Shown in pieces: positions 19,128 through 28,163 of a stretch of DNA of 64,000 nt. Position 1 is the first letter of the stretch, and each line of letters begins with the position of its first letter. Where the stretch lies: assembly GCF_004745485.1 (NCBI RefSeq), contig NZ_RHFG01000002.1, forward strand, positions 62,001 through 126,000. Reading direction: 5' to 3'. The DNA is from Brevibacterium sp. S22. Its GTDB lineage: Bacteria > Actinomycetota > Actinomycetes > Actinomycetales > Brevibacteriaceae. A program made the position numbers and the translations under genes. The notes under the pieces were generated by a model. That model worked only from the letters and a program-made list of their open reading frames with translations, made no database searches and was not told the DNA's origin.

Positions 19128-19331
19128 ATGGCAACAGGTACCGTGAAATGGTTCAACGCGGAAAAGGGTTTCGGATTCATCCAGCCTGACGACGGTTCGG
19201 CCGACGTTTTCACTCACTTCTCTGCGATCGAGGCCTCCGGCTACCGTGAGCTCACCGAGGGTCAGAACGTCGAGTTCGACTCGGAGATGGGCTCCAAGGG
19301 CCTGCAGGCGACTCGCGTCCGCGGCCTCTGA
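19128..19331 (+). CDS. Cold-shock protein (CspA family)
   Basis: A 67-residue OB-fold nucleic-acid chaperone with RNP1 (KGFGFI) and RNP2 (VFTHF) motifs starting at residue 15. Its full length is typical of actinobacterial CspA. ATG at 19128 is preceded by AAGGAT. Transcribed alone, it is followed by two hairpin terminators. Confidence 0.97.
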   Translation: MATGTVKWFNAEKGFGFIQPDDGSADVFTHFSAIEASGYRELTEGQNVEFDSEMGSKGLQATRVRGL

Positions 19332-19342
19332 GACTCCCTGAG

Positions 19343-19363
19343 AGTCTCTCCTAGAGACTTTTC
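19343..19363 (+). terminator. Rho-independent terminator of csp
   Basis: AGTCTCT (19343-19349), a 3-nt CCT loop and AGAGACT (19353-19359) form a 7-bp stem followed by TTTTC. It lies 12 bp after the csp stop. A second small hairpin, GGTCTC-ATCC-GAGACC, follows at 19365-19380. Confidence 0.75.
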
Positions 19364-19392
19364 GGGTCTCATCCGAGACCTCTGAGCAACAC

Positions 19393-19473
19393 CGGCGACC
19401 CTTCGCCCGGACAACCGTCCGATCCGGTACTCCCGGACTCGGTCGGCTACCGGGCGGAGGGTCGCCGTTTTTT
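19393..19473 (+). terminator. Large branched hairpin with T-run
   Basis: CGGCGACCCT-T-CGCCCGG at 19393-19410 pairs perfectly with the stretch at 19450-19467, including a T-G pair, and is followed by six Ts (19468-19473). The 39-nt loop can itself form a GTCCG/CGGAC stem. It looks like a strong terminator protecting the next gene from csp transcription; a small structured RNA is an alternative. Confidence 0.7.
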
Positions 19474-19626
19474 GTGCCCCGATCCGCAGGCAGTCCGCGC
19501 CGTTGGCAAGGCGCGCAGCCGCCGTGTGTGGTCACTGAACAGAGCCGCGCATTGACAGGCTTCCCTGTTCTTTCTATGCTCAGCCCCACAGGCACCATGG
19601 CGACGGTCGATCGAGCAGGAGGAACG

Positions 19627-19821
19627 ATGAGGCATTCGAAGCTCACTCGCTGGATCCTTGCCCTGATCATGTTCGCCGCCGCGTGTTTCCCACTATCCCA
19701 GACTCCTCAGCTGCAGAACTTCGCTGCTCTTCTGTGGCTCCTCGGACTCGGCCTCATGATCACTGCGCTGGTGCTCGCCGTCGTTCGCTCTCGACGACGG
19801 TCCTCCCGCACTCGCCGCTGA
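19627..19821 (+). CDS. Small membrane protein
   Basis: A 64-residue protein with two hydrophobic helices (about residues 9-23 and 31-53) and a C-terminal Arg/Ser-rich tail (RSRRRSSRTRR). Start ATG 19627 has a good AGGAGG 6-7 nt upstream, which separates it from the longer open frame. The function is not recognised. Confidence 0.65.
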   Translation: MRHSKLTRWILALIMFAAACFPLSQTPQLQNFAALLWLLGLGLMITALVLAVVRSRRRSSRTRR

Positions 19822-19932
19822 GACCGGTTCGCGGCCGACCGCGTCTGCGCTGAGCATTTCCGCCTTCAACGCCTCATGGCACACAGTCGAGGGTGCCGAA
19901 ACAACCGAGGCCGCTGCGATCGGCCCCTGCCC

Positions 19933-20577
19933 TCACCCCTGTTCGAGCAGCTCGAGGAAGTCGTCGACACCGCTGAGTTCGATGTCGTCGCGCCTGCGAG
20001 TCTCCCAGGCTTCACGGGTGAGCCTCCACCGCTGGATCAGCCCGGGCTCGCCTCGGCGGATATCCCATTCGACTCCATTGCGTTCATAGCCGAGGGCCTC
20101 GGAGACGCGGTTCGACCCGACATTGTCGATGAAGGCATCGGAGGCGGCTTCTCGAGCATCGAGCCCGGCGAAGGCGAGGTGGAGCATGGCGCTGCGCATC
20201 TCGGTGCCCAGTCCACGCCCGCGCACATCTGTCGAGAGCCAGGAGAACGAGAGCACCGTACCGCACGTGTCAAACTTCTCTGCGATGAGGTCCTGCATGC
20301 CGACTGCCTCACCGTCGACGAGGACGGCGAAGGCCAACCGGAATTCTGCGGGTCCGAATCGTCCGCGGCCCCGCCACACGCTCTGCAGCCACTTGCTCAC
20401 CCGTGCGCTGGGGTCCGATTCGTAGAAGGACATCGGGTCGTCATAGGGGGCAGGTTCGGCGAAGACCTTGCCATCGCGCACCAGCGGGGCGAGCGCCGCG
20501 AGCATATCGTCACCGGCACCGACGAGCTCGAGTCGGGGCGTCTTCACCCGGATCTGCAGTGGCGCGTAGCCGATCAT
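19933..20577 (-). CDS. GNAT family N-acetyltransferase (RimJ/RimL type)
   Basis: A 214-residue acetyltransferase. Residues 100-190 carry the GNAT core, including the acetyl-CoA loop DVRGRGLGTEMRSAML and a late EALGYERNGVEWDIRRGEP. The N-terminal part (TPRLELVGAGDDMLAALAPL) is like RimJ/RimL proteins, which acetylate ribosomal protein N-termini or other amines. The substrate here is unknown. Confidence 0.85.
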   Translation of the reverse strand: MIGYAPLQIRVKTPRLELVGAGDDMLAALAPLVRDGKVFAEPAPYDDPMSFYESDPSARVSKWLQSVWRGRGRFGPAEFRLAFAVLVDGEAVGMQDLIAEKFDTCGTVLSFSWLSTDVRGRGLGTEMRSAMLHLAFAGLDAREAASDAFIDNVGSNRVSEALGYERNGVEWDIRRGEPGLIQRWRLTREAWETRRRDDIELSGVDDFLELLEQG

Positions 20578-20720
20578 GACTCCAACCTAAGCGAGCGCCG
20601 GATATTCCACAATGGTCCGCGGTCCGACGATCACCTGTGCCGCGAACATCGTCCACGACAGCCCGGATGTTCTGTAGCGTAGGAGTCCGAGGCCTAATAC
20701 TGAACGAAAGAGACCACGTG

Positions 20721-21356
20721 ATGCCGCAGTCCAACGACCAGACACCCACGACCGTCGTCTTCGATCTCGGAAACGTGCTCATCGGGTGGGACCAGACCGG
20801 TCCGCTCGCTCACCGGATGAGTGCCGAGCAATGGCATGCCTTCGCCGAGGAGGCCGACTTCGCCGCGCTCAACACTGCCTCGGACAGCGGCGTCCCGGTC
20901 GCCGAGGTCGTCGCTCGGGCGGCCGCATCAGATCCGCGACACGGTGAGATCGTCTCCCTCTACTACGAGCACTTCGAGAAGTCACTGACCGGTCCGATCG
21001 AGGGAATGGCCGAGATCGTCGCCGAGCTCAAGGACTCGGGTGTCAGGCTCCTCGGCCTGTCTAACTGGGCGGCGGAGACCTTTCATCACGCTCCGACAGC
21101 CGCACCCGCCGTCGACGAGCTCGAAGACGTCGTGGTCTCCGGACGGGAGAAGCTCATCAAACCCGATCCGGCGATCTTCGAGCTCCTCCTCGAGCGCTTC
21201 GATCTCGACCCGACCAAGACCCTGTTCGTCGATGACCTGCCGTCAAACATCGAGGCGGCCAGGAAACACGGCATCATCGGCCACGTGTTCACGGACGCAC
21301 AGTCGCTGCGCCGGGAGCTTCTTGACCTGGGGCTGCTCGATTCGACCGATGTCTGA
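20721..21356 (+). CDS. HAD-superfamily hydrolase (HAD-IA)
   Basis: A 211-residue phosphatase-like protein. Motif I is VVFDLGNVL, as in YihX-type sugar-phosphate phosphatases; motif II is LLGLSNW; motif III Lys is in KLIKPDP; motif IV is LFVDDLPSNI. Start ATG 20721 is chosen over an upstream in-frame ATG because motif I then begins 12 residues in. It is probably cytoplasmic; the substrate is unknown. Confidence 0.9.
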   Translation: MPQSNDQTPTTVVFDLGNVLIGWDQTGPLAHRMSAEQWHAFAEEADFAALNTASDSGVPVAEVVARAAASDPRHGEIVSLYYEHFEKSLTGPIEGMAEIVAELKDSGVRLLGLSNWAAETFHHAPTAAPAVDELEDVVVSGREKLIKPDPAIFELLLERFDLDPTKTLFVDDLPSNIEAARKHGIIGHVFTDAQSLRRELLDLGLLDSTDV

Positions 21357-21434
21357 CGCATTCGAATCCACGCTGGTAGCGTAAGTTTCGTCCGCCTCCG
21401 GCCAGGCCGGGCGCAACCGCAGCGAGGAGAAGTG

Positions 21435-22658
21435 ATGACGACACCGGAAATCCTGGACAATATCGACTCACAGCTCGAGTGGCAACGTGATCTCTACAAG
21501 CACTTCCACCAGCATCCGGAGCTCAGCCTCGACGAGCATCAGACCGCCGAGCGCATCGAATCCGAGCTCACCGGTCTGGGACTCGACGTCACCCGCATCG
21601 GAGACACCGGCCGGGTTGCCGTCATCGAGAACGGGGAAGGGCCGACGGTGCTGGCGCGCGCCGACATCGACGCACTCCCGGTCACCGAGGACACCGGACT
21701 CGACTACGCGTCCACCGTCGACGGGGTCATGCACGCCTGCGGACACGATATGCACGCGGCTGCCCTCCTCGGCGCGGTGAGACTCCTCAGCGAGAACCGA
21801 AACGCCTGGTCGGGCACGTATATCGCACTCTTCCAGCCGGCCGAGGAGAACGCGGCCGGCGCGAAGGCGATGATCGACGACGGTCTGACGTCGGCGGTGC
21901 CGAAGCCCGATGTCGCCCTCGCTCAACACGTCATGCCGTTGCCTGCGGGACGAATCTTCACCGCCTCGGGTCCGGTGATGTCGGCCGGCGATTCGGTGAA
22001 GATCACCGTCTTCGGACGAGGTGCACACGGGTCGATGCCGCACCTGTCGGTCGATCCGGTCGTGCTCGCGGCCTCGATCGTGCTTCGTCTGCAGACGATC
22101 GTGGCGCGGGAGACCGACCCGGGCGAGTTCGCCGTCGTCACCGTCGGCGCCTCGAACGCGGGCTCGAAGTCGAACATCATTCCCGACCGCGCCGAACTCC
22201 TGCTCAATGTGCGCACCTACGACACCGCGGTGCGGCAGCGTGTGATCGACTCGATCGAGCGCATCGTCCGCGGTGAATGCGCTGCGGCCGGAACGCCTAA
22301 GGAACCGACCTTCGAATACTTCGACCAGTTCCCGCTGACGGACAACGATGAGGCCGTCAACGACACGGTCACCGAGGCGCTCACCGGCTACTTCGGCACC
22401 GAGGTGGTCCAGCTGGCCACCCCGGCGACCGCCTCAGAGGACTTCAGCGAACTGCCGAACGCCTTCGGGATCCCATACGCCTACTGGTTCGTCGGGTCCT
22501 TCGATGCCGAGAAGTATCGCGCCGCCGAAGAAGCGGGCACTGTGCTCACGGACGTACCGGCCAACCATTCGCCGTTCTTCGCACCCGAAATAGATCCGAC
22601 TCTCGAGATCGCGACGAAGGCACAGGTCATCGGCGCGCTGGCCTACCTCGGCGGCTGA
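21435..22658 (+). CDS. M20 family amidohydrolase (HipO / IAA-amino-acid hydrolase type)
   Basis: A 407-residue di-zinc aminoacyl hydrolase. Metal ligands appear in MHACGHDMHAA (residues about 99-109), PAEENAAGAK and the late NHSPFF. The lid dimerisation domain spans about residues 180-290. It is related to hippurate hydrolase and N-acyl-amino-acid amidohydrolases, which release an amino acid from its acyl group. ATG 21435 has GAGGAG at proper spacing; GTG 21432 is too close. Confidence 0.93.
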   Translation: MTTPEILDNIDSQLEWQRDLYKHFHQHPELSLDEHQTAERIESELTGLGLDVTRIGDTGRVAVIENGEGPTVLARADIDALPVTEDTGLDYASTVDGVMHACGHDMHAAALLGAVRLLSENRNAWSGTYIALFQPAEENAAGAKAMIDDGLTSAVPKPDVALAQHVMPLPAGRIFTASGPVMSAGDSVKITVFGRGAHGSMPHLSVDPVVLAASIVLRLQTIVARETDPGEFAVVTVGASNAGSKSNIIPDRAELLLNVRTYDTAVRQRVIDSIERIVRGECAAAGTPKEPTFEYFDQFPLTDNDEAVNDTVTEALTGYFGTEVVQLATPATASEDFSELPNAFGIPYAYWFVGSFDAEKYRAAEEAGTVLTDVPANHSPFFAPEIDPTLEIATKAQVIGALAYLGG

Positions 22659-22663
22659 GCCTC

Positions 22664-23233
22664 TCACTCATCGATCGTGCGCACGACGTGCGCCGGTGAT
22701 CCGACCACGACGGCGCGAGCGGGAACATCCCGGGTCACCACAGAGGCCGCAGCGACGATCGCGTCATCACCGATGGTGATCCCCGGCAGGACCGTCACGT
22801 TGGACCCGATCCAGACGTTGCGGCCGATGACGATGGGGTCCGGGTGCATATCGGCTCGGCGCTCTGGATCCATCCCATGGTTGAGAGTGGCGAGGACGGT
22901 GTTGTGCCCGATGAGGGAGTCGTCCCCGATCGTGATGCCGCCTTGGTCTTGGAAGCTGCACCCGGAGTTGATGAACACACGCTGGCCTACGGTGATGTTC
23001 TGCCCGAAGTCAGTGTGGAATGGTGGGAACAGCGTCACTGACTCGTCGATCGGCCGCGCGGTCAGCTCTGCCAGCAGGGCCCGAACCTCATCGGGTTCGT
23101 GATAGCTGCCGTTGATCTCGGCCGTGATGCGCAGGGCTCTCTGACTGCTGCGATGCATCACCTCGTGCAGGGGTGATCCGCCCGTGATCGTCTCTCCGGC
23201 ATTGAGTGCTTTCAGCAGATCTGCTGTTTCCAT
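22664..23233 (-). CDS. Maltose/galactoside O-acetyltransferase family protein
   Basis: A 189-residue left-handed beta-helix acetyltransferase. The N-terminal helical Mac domain is followed by hexapeptide repeats (VFINSGCSFQDQGGITIG, IGRNVWIGSNVTVLPGITIG) and the catalytic-site His in LNHGMD. The family acetylates sugars with acetyl-CoA. It converges with the M20 gene 5 bp away and lies upstream of the alcohol dehydrogenase in the opposite reading order. Confidence 0.92.
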   Translation of the reverse strand: METADLLKALNAGETITGGSPLHEVMHRSSQRALRITAEINGSYHEPDEVRALLAELTARPIDESVTLFPPFHTDFGQNITVGQRVFINSGCSFQDQGGITIGDDSLIGHNTVLATLNHGMDPERRADMHPDPIVIGRNVWIGSNVTVLPGITIGDDAIVAAASVVTRDVPARAVVVGSPAHVVRTIDE

Positions 23234-23266
23234 GGTGTCCCTTTCCTCTGCTCGGCAGTGATGGTT

Positions 23267-24289
23267 TCAGGGTCGCAGCAGAACCTTGATGGCTTCGCGG
23301 CTGTCCATCGCCGCATAGGCGGCCGGGGCGTCGTCGAGGCTCATCGTCTGGTCGAAGACCTTCCCCGGGTCGATTCTCCGCTTCCAGATGAAGTCGATGA
23401 GGTCAGGCAGGTAGCGACGTACCGGAGCCGGCCCGCCGTGCAGATGAACGAGGCCGAAGAACAGCTCCCCTCCGGGCAGCTCGACGTCGTGTGAGACTCC
23501 GACATAGCCGACGTGGCCGCCAGGCCGAGTCGAGCGGATCGCCTGCATCATCGACTCCTGGGAACCGACTGCTTCGATGACGCTGTCGGCCCCGAGCCCG
23601 TCGGTGAGCTCCTTGATCTTCGCCGCACCGTCGTCGCCGCGCTTTTCGACGATGTGGGTGGCACCGAATTCTCTGGCGAGATTCTGCCGGTCGGTATGGC
23701 GGCTCATCGCGATGATCGTCTCCGCACCCATCTGCGCCGCGGCGAGGACTCCCATGAGACCGACTGCCCCGTCGCCGATGACGGCGACCGACTTGCCGGG
23801 TCCCACCTCGGCGGCGTCTGCGGCGAACCATCCGGTGCCCAGCACATCGGAGGCGGCGAGCAGCGAGGGGATGAGGTCGTCATCGGGCTGTCCCGGAGTG
23901 GCGACCAGCGTGCCGTCGGCGAAGGGGATGCGGGCGAATTCGGCCTGAGTCCCGATTCCTCCGTCGACGAATGTCCCGTTGACGCATCGCGACTGGTAGC
24001 CGGCTTCGCAGATCGGGCAGGTGTTGTCGGAGATGACGAATGATCCGACGACGAAGTCTCCGGGTTCCACGGTGCGCACCTCGCCTCCGATCTCCTCGAC
24101 GATGCCGACGTATTCGTGGCCCATGAGCTGCTGATCCGGTGTGTCCGCTCCGCGGTAGGGCCAGAGGTCGGACCCGCAGACGCAGGCGGCCACGATCCTG
24201 ATCACGGCATCGGTGGGCTCTTGGATCTCGGGATCGGGTCGTTCCTCGACCCGGACGTCGCCGGGTCCGTGCATGATGATTCCGCGCAT
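23267..24289 (-). CDS. Zinc-dependent alcohol dehydrogenase
   Basis: A 340-residue medium-chain dehydrogenase. Catalytic Zn ligands are in VCGSDLWPYRG and GHEYVG; the structural-zinc loop CPICEAGYQSRC has only three clear cysteines, as in some subfamilies. The Rossmann motif is VIGDGAVGLMGV near residue 175. It probably oxidises an alcohol or reduces an aldehyde with NAD(P). The cupin and XRE genes lie upstream on the same strand. Confidence 0.92.
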   Translation of the reverse strand: MRGIIMHGPGDVRVEERPDPEIQEPTDAVIRIVAACVCGSDLWPYRGADTPDQQLMGHEYVGIVEEIGGEVRTVEPGDFVVGSFVISDNTCPICEAGYQSRCVNGTFVDGGIGTQAEFARIPFADGTLVATPGQPDDDLIPSLLAASDVLGTGWFAADAAEVGPGKSVAVIGDGAVGLMGVLAAAQMGAETIIAMSRHTDRQNLAREFGATHIVEKRGDDGAAKIKELTDGLGADSVIEAVGSQESMMQAIRSTRPGGHVGYVGVSHDVELPGGELFFGLVHLHGGPAPVRRYLPDLIDFIWKRRIDPGKVFDQTMSLDDAPAAYAAMDSREAIKVLLRP

Positions 24290-24362
24290 AGGTGTCTCCT
24301 TGAGTGTTCAGTCTGGTCTGTTCGGGCCTGTCACAGACGGTGCGGTGGCAGTACCGGCCCGG

Positions 24363-24770
24363 TCAGGGTCGGTGGTAGTCCTCGGCAGCCACATGTTCGA
24401 GCCAGGTGGTCGTCTGGCTCGGGTCCTCCGCGTTCTCGAGCATCGCGATGTGCTCCATGAAGTTTTCGGGCGTCGCTCCGTGCCAGTGCTCTTCACCGGC
24501 GGGGCAGTAGACCGTCTGCCCGGGCTGAGCCTCGATGACCTGGCCGTCGCGGGTACCGAAGAGTGCGGTTCCGCTGGTCACATGCAGTGTCTGGCCTCTG
24601 GCATGGGAGTGCCAGGCGGTGTGGGCTCCCGGGGCGAAGCGGACGCGTGCGACGACCATCGCCTGCCCATCTTCCTGTGGCGAGGCGATGGGATCGACCC
24701 AGACGTCTCCGGTGAATTGTTCAGGCGGATTCTTCGCTGTGGGCGCCGAGGTGAGGATGGTGTGCGACAA
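24363..24770 (-). CDS. Cupin domain protein
   Basis: A 135-residue single-domain cupin. The metal-site motif is HTAWHSHARGQTLHVTSG, with a second motif around YCPAGEEHWHGATP. This fold serves as a small oxygenase, isomerase or lyase, or as a sensor. It lies 4 bp downstream of the XRE regulator gene and 73 bp upstream of the alcohol dehydrogenase, likely one transcription unit. Confidence 0.88.
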   Translation of the reverse strand: MSHTILTSAPTAKNPPEQFTGDVWVDPIASPQEDGQAMVVARVRFAPGAHTAWHSHARGQTLHVTSGTALFGTRDGQVIEAQPGQTVYCPAGEEHWHGATPENFMEHIAMLENAEDPSQTTTWLEHVAAEDYHRP

Positions 24771-24773
24771 GGG

Positions 24774-25676
24774 TCAGTTCCTTTCGTCGGTAGGTGTTTC
24801 GCTCGCCGAGGTGAGCACCGAAGTCGGTGTGGTGCTCCACGAGGCGAGCAGCTGAAGTCGCTGGTAGGAGTCCGAACCGGGTTCGGCTGTGTAGATGTAG
24901 AGAGCCAGCCCCGACTCGGCGGTTACGCTCAGTTCCTCGTAGGCGAGGTTGAGTTCGCCGACGACCGGATGGTTGAAGCGCTTCGTGCCCGACCCATGGG
25001 TGCGCACATCGTGGGCCGCCCACAGTTCGCGGAAAGTCTTCGACTGAGTGGAGAGTTCGCCGACGAGGTCTTGAATCGCTCGATCGTGCGGATCCTTCCC
25101 GGCGGCGTTGCGAAGGATCGCCACGCACATCTGGGCGAAGATCTCCCAATCGGGGTAGAAGTCCCGCGAGGCCGGATCGAGGAACTGGAATCTCGCGAGG
25201 TTCGGAGTGCGTCCGCCGTCCCCGATGATCGGCGAGTAGAAGGCTCGGCCGAGTTCGTTGATCGCCACGATGTCCTGCACATCATTGCGGACGAAGGCGA
25301 CGGCGTCCTTGATCGATTCGAGCACCCAGAGGAGGGTTTCATGAGGTGGCTTCGCCGGCGAGGTCGGACGTCGGCGTCTGCCCGATGCAGGGATGCCGTC
25401 GGCGGCTCGAGCCAGATCGACCAGGTGACTGCGCTCGGTGTCGTCGAGCATCAGCGCGGTGGCGAGAGCGTCGAGGACCGAGGCGGAGGCGCCGCCGATC
25501 GCCCCTCGTTCGAGTTTTGCATAGTATTCGACGCTCAGCCCGGCGAGGGCTGCCACTTCGCTGCGCCGCAGTCCCGGAACTCTGCGGGCACCGCCGGCGG
25601 GCAGACCAACTCTCTCAGGCGTGATCTTCGCTCGGCGCGACATGAGGAATTCGCGAACCTCGGCACGGTTGTCCAT
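24774..25676 (-). CDS. XRE-family regulator with MmyB-type ligand-binding domain
   Basis: A 300-residue regulator. The helix-turn-helix lies in residues 26-80 (VPGLRRSEVAALAGLSVEYYAKLERG, typical of the MmyB/MLTR group). The C-terminal 200 residues form the ligand-binding domain of that group, thought to bind fatty-acid-like ligands. It probably controls the cupin and alcohol dehydrogenase genes downstream. Confidence 0.88.
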   Translation of the reverse strand: MDNRAEVREFLMSRRAKITPERVGLPAGGARRVPGLRRSEVAALAGLSVEYYAKLERGAIGGASASVLDALATALMLDDTERSHLVDLARAADGIPASGRRRRPTSPAKPPHETLLWVLESIKDAVAFVRNDVQDIVAINELGRAFYSPIIGDGGRTPNLARFQFLDPASRDFYPDWEIFAQMCVAILRNAAGKDPHDRAIQDLVGELSTQSKTFRELWAAHDVRTHGSGTKRFNHPVVGELNLAYEELSVTAESGLALYIYTAEPGSDSYQRLQLLASWSTTPTSVLTSASETPTDERN

Positions 25677-25803
25677 GCCTTCCAGGCTAGAGCCGATTGC
25701 GCGATCGAGGGATACCCTGATGTGGCACCCCTCGCCGAGGCACTCACCAACTGCTTCGGTTCCGGGCAGTTTTCAGTACGCCTCTGGTCACCGCCGTTCG
25801 ACG

Positions 25804-26310
25804 TCATCCTTCGCGTTCGAAGTCATCTTTCAATGCTGTGAGCGTCCGACGGATGTTCAGGCGCTGAAAGTCTGCGAAGCTCCGCCCACGTGTGACGATG
25901 TGGTCGAAGACCCAGGCCAGCGCGTCGGGCCACTTCCGCCGGTCATCGGTCCACGTCTCGGTCACTCGAGTCGCCCCACCGAGATCTTCGAACTCATACG
26001 TCCAGCTCGCATTCGCGCCTTCGAGGATCGGCGATCGGGGACCGATCCGGCGCACCGTGAAGGCGAAGCGCTTCCCAGGGGTCGAGTCGGTGACGACAGA
26101 TTCGGTCACCCACGTCGCCGGTCCGCGACGATTCGTCCCCTCGAAGACGTCACCCGCGTGCAGGGGTCCCGCAGCTGAGGGTGTGCGGGCTCCGGTGTTC
26201 TCCGGGCTCCACCGAGGCATCTGCGTCGGATCGGCCACCTGCTCCCACAGCGCGGCGGCATCCGCCTTGATCACCAGACTGTCGCTGACCTGCATGATTC
26301 GTGTCATCAC
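25804..26310 (-). CDS. SRPBCC (START-like) family protein
   Basis: A 168-residue polyketide-cyclase/SRPBCC fold protein. The N-terminus has DSLVIKADAAALWEQVADPTQMPRWSP, and the later part TWVTESVV plus TETWTDDRRKWP. Such proteins bind small hydrophobic ligands; the actual role is unknown. Its start overlaps the start of the divergent GNAT gene by 10 bp, so the promoters lie inside the genes. Confidence 0.82.
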   Translation of the reverse strand: MMTRIMQVSDSLVIKADAAALWEQVADPTQMPRWSPENTGARTPSAAGPLHAGDVFEGTNRRGPATWVTESVVTDSTPGKRFAFTVRRIGPRSPILEGANASWTYEFEDLGGATRVTETWTDDRRKWPDALAWVFDHIVTRGRSFADFQRLNIRRTLTALKDDFEREG

Positions 26311-26858
26311 TGTCCCTTCGTCTCTCGTCCCAGCCTAGGGGCTCACGTCTGAAGTTCCGTGAGATGTCGATGACCGACCTCGACGACATGGCCGCAATGC
26401 TCGGCGATCCGAGAGTCATGGAGTTCTATCCGGGGCCCAAGGACCGCGACAGGGCCGCGGCATGGATCGACTGGAATGTGCGCAATTACGCGGAGCACGG
26501 TTTCGGACTGTGGGCGGTCGAGACCCATGACGGCGAGTTCATCGGCGACTGCGGCCTCACCTGGCAGACCGTGAACGGGACTCCTCATCTCGAGGTCGGG
26601 TATCACGTGAAGGCCACGGCTCAGGGGAAGGGCTTTGCCACCGAGGCGGCTCTGGCCTGCCGTGATCATGCGTGCAGGCTCGGACTCGGCCCGCTTCTCG
26701 TCGCGGTCATCCACCAGGACAATCGGCCGTCCCAGCGGGTGGCAGATAACCTCGACATGCGACGAGACCCGTCGCTGCGGCATGCCTCGCCGATCCACCA
26801 GGTGTTCTCTCTGGACCTGTCATCGACGTCTCCGTCCGAATCGGGACGCGACGGATGA
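26301..26858 (+). CDS. GNAT family N-acetyltransferase (RimL type)
   Basis: A 185-residue acetyltransferase with KFREMSMTDLDDMAAMLGDPRV, GLWAVETHDGEFIGDCGL and the CoA loop AQGKGFATEAALACRDHA. GTG 26301 is the only start that keeps the family N-terminus. It overlaps the winged-helix gene by 4 bp (ATGA at 26855). Confidence 0.82.
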   Translation: MSSLSLRLSSQPRGSRLKFREMSMTDLDDMAAMLGDPRVMEFYPGPKDRDRAAAWIDWNVRNYAEHGFGLWAVETHDGEFIGDCGLTWQTVNGTPHLEVGYHVKATAQGKGFATEAALACRDHACRLGLGPLLVAVIHQDNRPSQRVADNLDMRRDPSLRHASPIHQVFSLDLSSTSPSESGRDG

Positions 26859-28081
26859 CCATCCGAGTCTCCGATGACGAGGTCATCGCCTTCCGGCTCG
26901 CCGCTCACAATCTCGGCGAGCGATTGAGCAGTGACGAGTTGCTGTCTGCGGCCGGCGCCTGCGGTATTCAGAACAGCCCGCCCGGCTCGGCGCTTACCGC
27001 GCTGAATGCACGGATGAAAGATGTTGATCGGGACCTCTTCGAGTCAGCAGTGAGCGAGGAGGAGACCCTGGTCCAGAGCTGGTCCATGCGCGGGGCACCG
27101 TTCTTCTTCCCGACCGCAGATCTGCCGACTTTCACCACCGGTGTGCTCCCGATGACGGAATCATCGATGCGTCACTTCGTGCTCGGAGTCGAGCGCTCGC
27201 TTGACGATCTCGGCGTCGATCTCACCGACCTCGTCGACGCTGCCCGAGCAGAGATCCGCGACGTGCTTGCGGGGCGGAGACTTCCGGTCGGTGAGCTCGG
27301 TCGCGAACTCGCCGACCGTGTTGAGACCTCACTGACGAAGGCGCAGCGAAGAACCTGGAGGAGCGAGGGACCGTACGCCAAGGGGCAGAGCCTCGGCGAG
27401 GGTGTCGCGCATTTCGGCCTGCGGATCCTCACGCTCCAGCGCGTGCTCTGCTTCGCCCCACGCGAGGGCAACACGGCTCCATTCGTCCTCCTCGACGAAT
27501 GGCTGGGGAATGCGCCCGGGGGCATCGCGGTCGGTCCGGACGCGGACCCTGTCTCCGACTCCGACCGGGATCGTCACCGTGCCGAACTGCTGCGGCGCTA
27601 CCTCCACTGCTATGGACCATCGACCCGCGCCGACTTCGGGGCCTGGCTCGGCATCCGGTCCACCGAGGCTCAGCCGTGGTGGGACCTGCTCGACGCGGAG
27701 ATCACCGAAGTCGATCGAGGGCGGCGGGCATGGATGCTCGACGAGGACGTGGAGTCTCTCCGCTCGGCAGCAATGGCCCGCGGCGTCCGCCTCCTGCCGC
27801 CGCGTGATCCTTACACGCAGATGCGTGATCGCGAGACGATCGTGTCGAAGGAGAACCGCGCCGAGGTGTGGAAGACGGTCGGCGAACCGGGTGCCGTCCT
27901 CGTCGACGGAAGGATCGCAGGCACCTGGCGAGCAAAGAAGAGCGGGCAGCGGCTCAAGGTCGACGTGACGACATTCGCCTCCACCTCGGAGCGGGTGAAG
28001 AAGGCGATCAGAGCCGAGGCGGAGGCGATCGGTACGCTGCGCGCGGCGAGCGACGTCGATATCGGGGTCTCCTCGGACTGA
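26855..28081 (+). CDS. Winged-helix DNA-binding protein (AlkZ-like, HTH_42)
   Basis: A 408-residue protein of the winged-helix HTH_42/AlkZ family, whose characterised members unhook interstrand cross-links. Motifs include FRLAAHNLGERLS at the start, LRRYLHCYGPSTRADFGAWLGI near residue 245 and PRDPYTQMRDRETIVSKENR near 310. The catalytic QxQ of AlkZ is not obvious here. It is coupled to the GNAT gene. Confidence 0.8.
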   Translation: MTIRVSDDEVIAFRLAAHNLGERLSSDELLSAAGACGIQNSPPGSALTALNARMKDVDRDLFESAVSEEETLVQSWSMRGAPFFFPTADLPTFTTGVLPMTESSMRHFVLGVERSLDDLGVDLTDLVDAARAEIRDVLAGRRLPVGELGRELADRVETSLTKAQRRTWRSEGPYAKGQSLGEGVAHFGLRILTLQRVLCFAPREGNTAPFVLLDEWLGNAPGGIAVGPDADPVSDSDRDRHRAELLRRYLHCYGPSTRADFGAWLGIRSTEAQPWWDLLDAEITEVDRGRRAWMLDEDVESLRSAAMARGVRLLPPRDPYTQMRDRETIVSKENRAEVWKTVGEPGAVLVDGRIAGTWRAKKSGQRLKVDVTTFASTSERVKKAIRAEAEAIGTLRAASDVDIGVSSD

Positions 28082-28088
28082 GTTCGGT

Positions 28089-28163
28089 TCACCTGCGGCG
28101 ATCGGCCTCAGATCGCCGCGAGCCGGCGAGTTCGCTGACCAGAGTGAATATAAGAGCTCCGGA
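28089..28163 (-). pseudogene. Relic copy of the hemD 3' end
   Basis: The minus strand here reads GALIFTLVSELAGS then an Arg-rich end and a stop, matching the hemD C-terminus GALARILVSELADS. It has no upstream part of hemD. The DNA match to the hemD end is 19 of 19 at 28124-28142 against 28603-28621. It is probably the original or displaced end of hemD, separated from the gene by the insertion of the hypothetical gene between them. A 9-bp stem (28095-28119) overlaps. Confidence 0.5.

Noticed and set aside
24213..25841. 542-codon plus-strand ORF
   Set aside because: Antisense to the cupin and XRE genes, with no family motif and odd composition.
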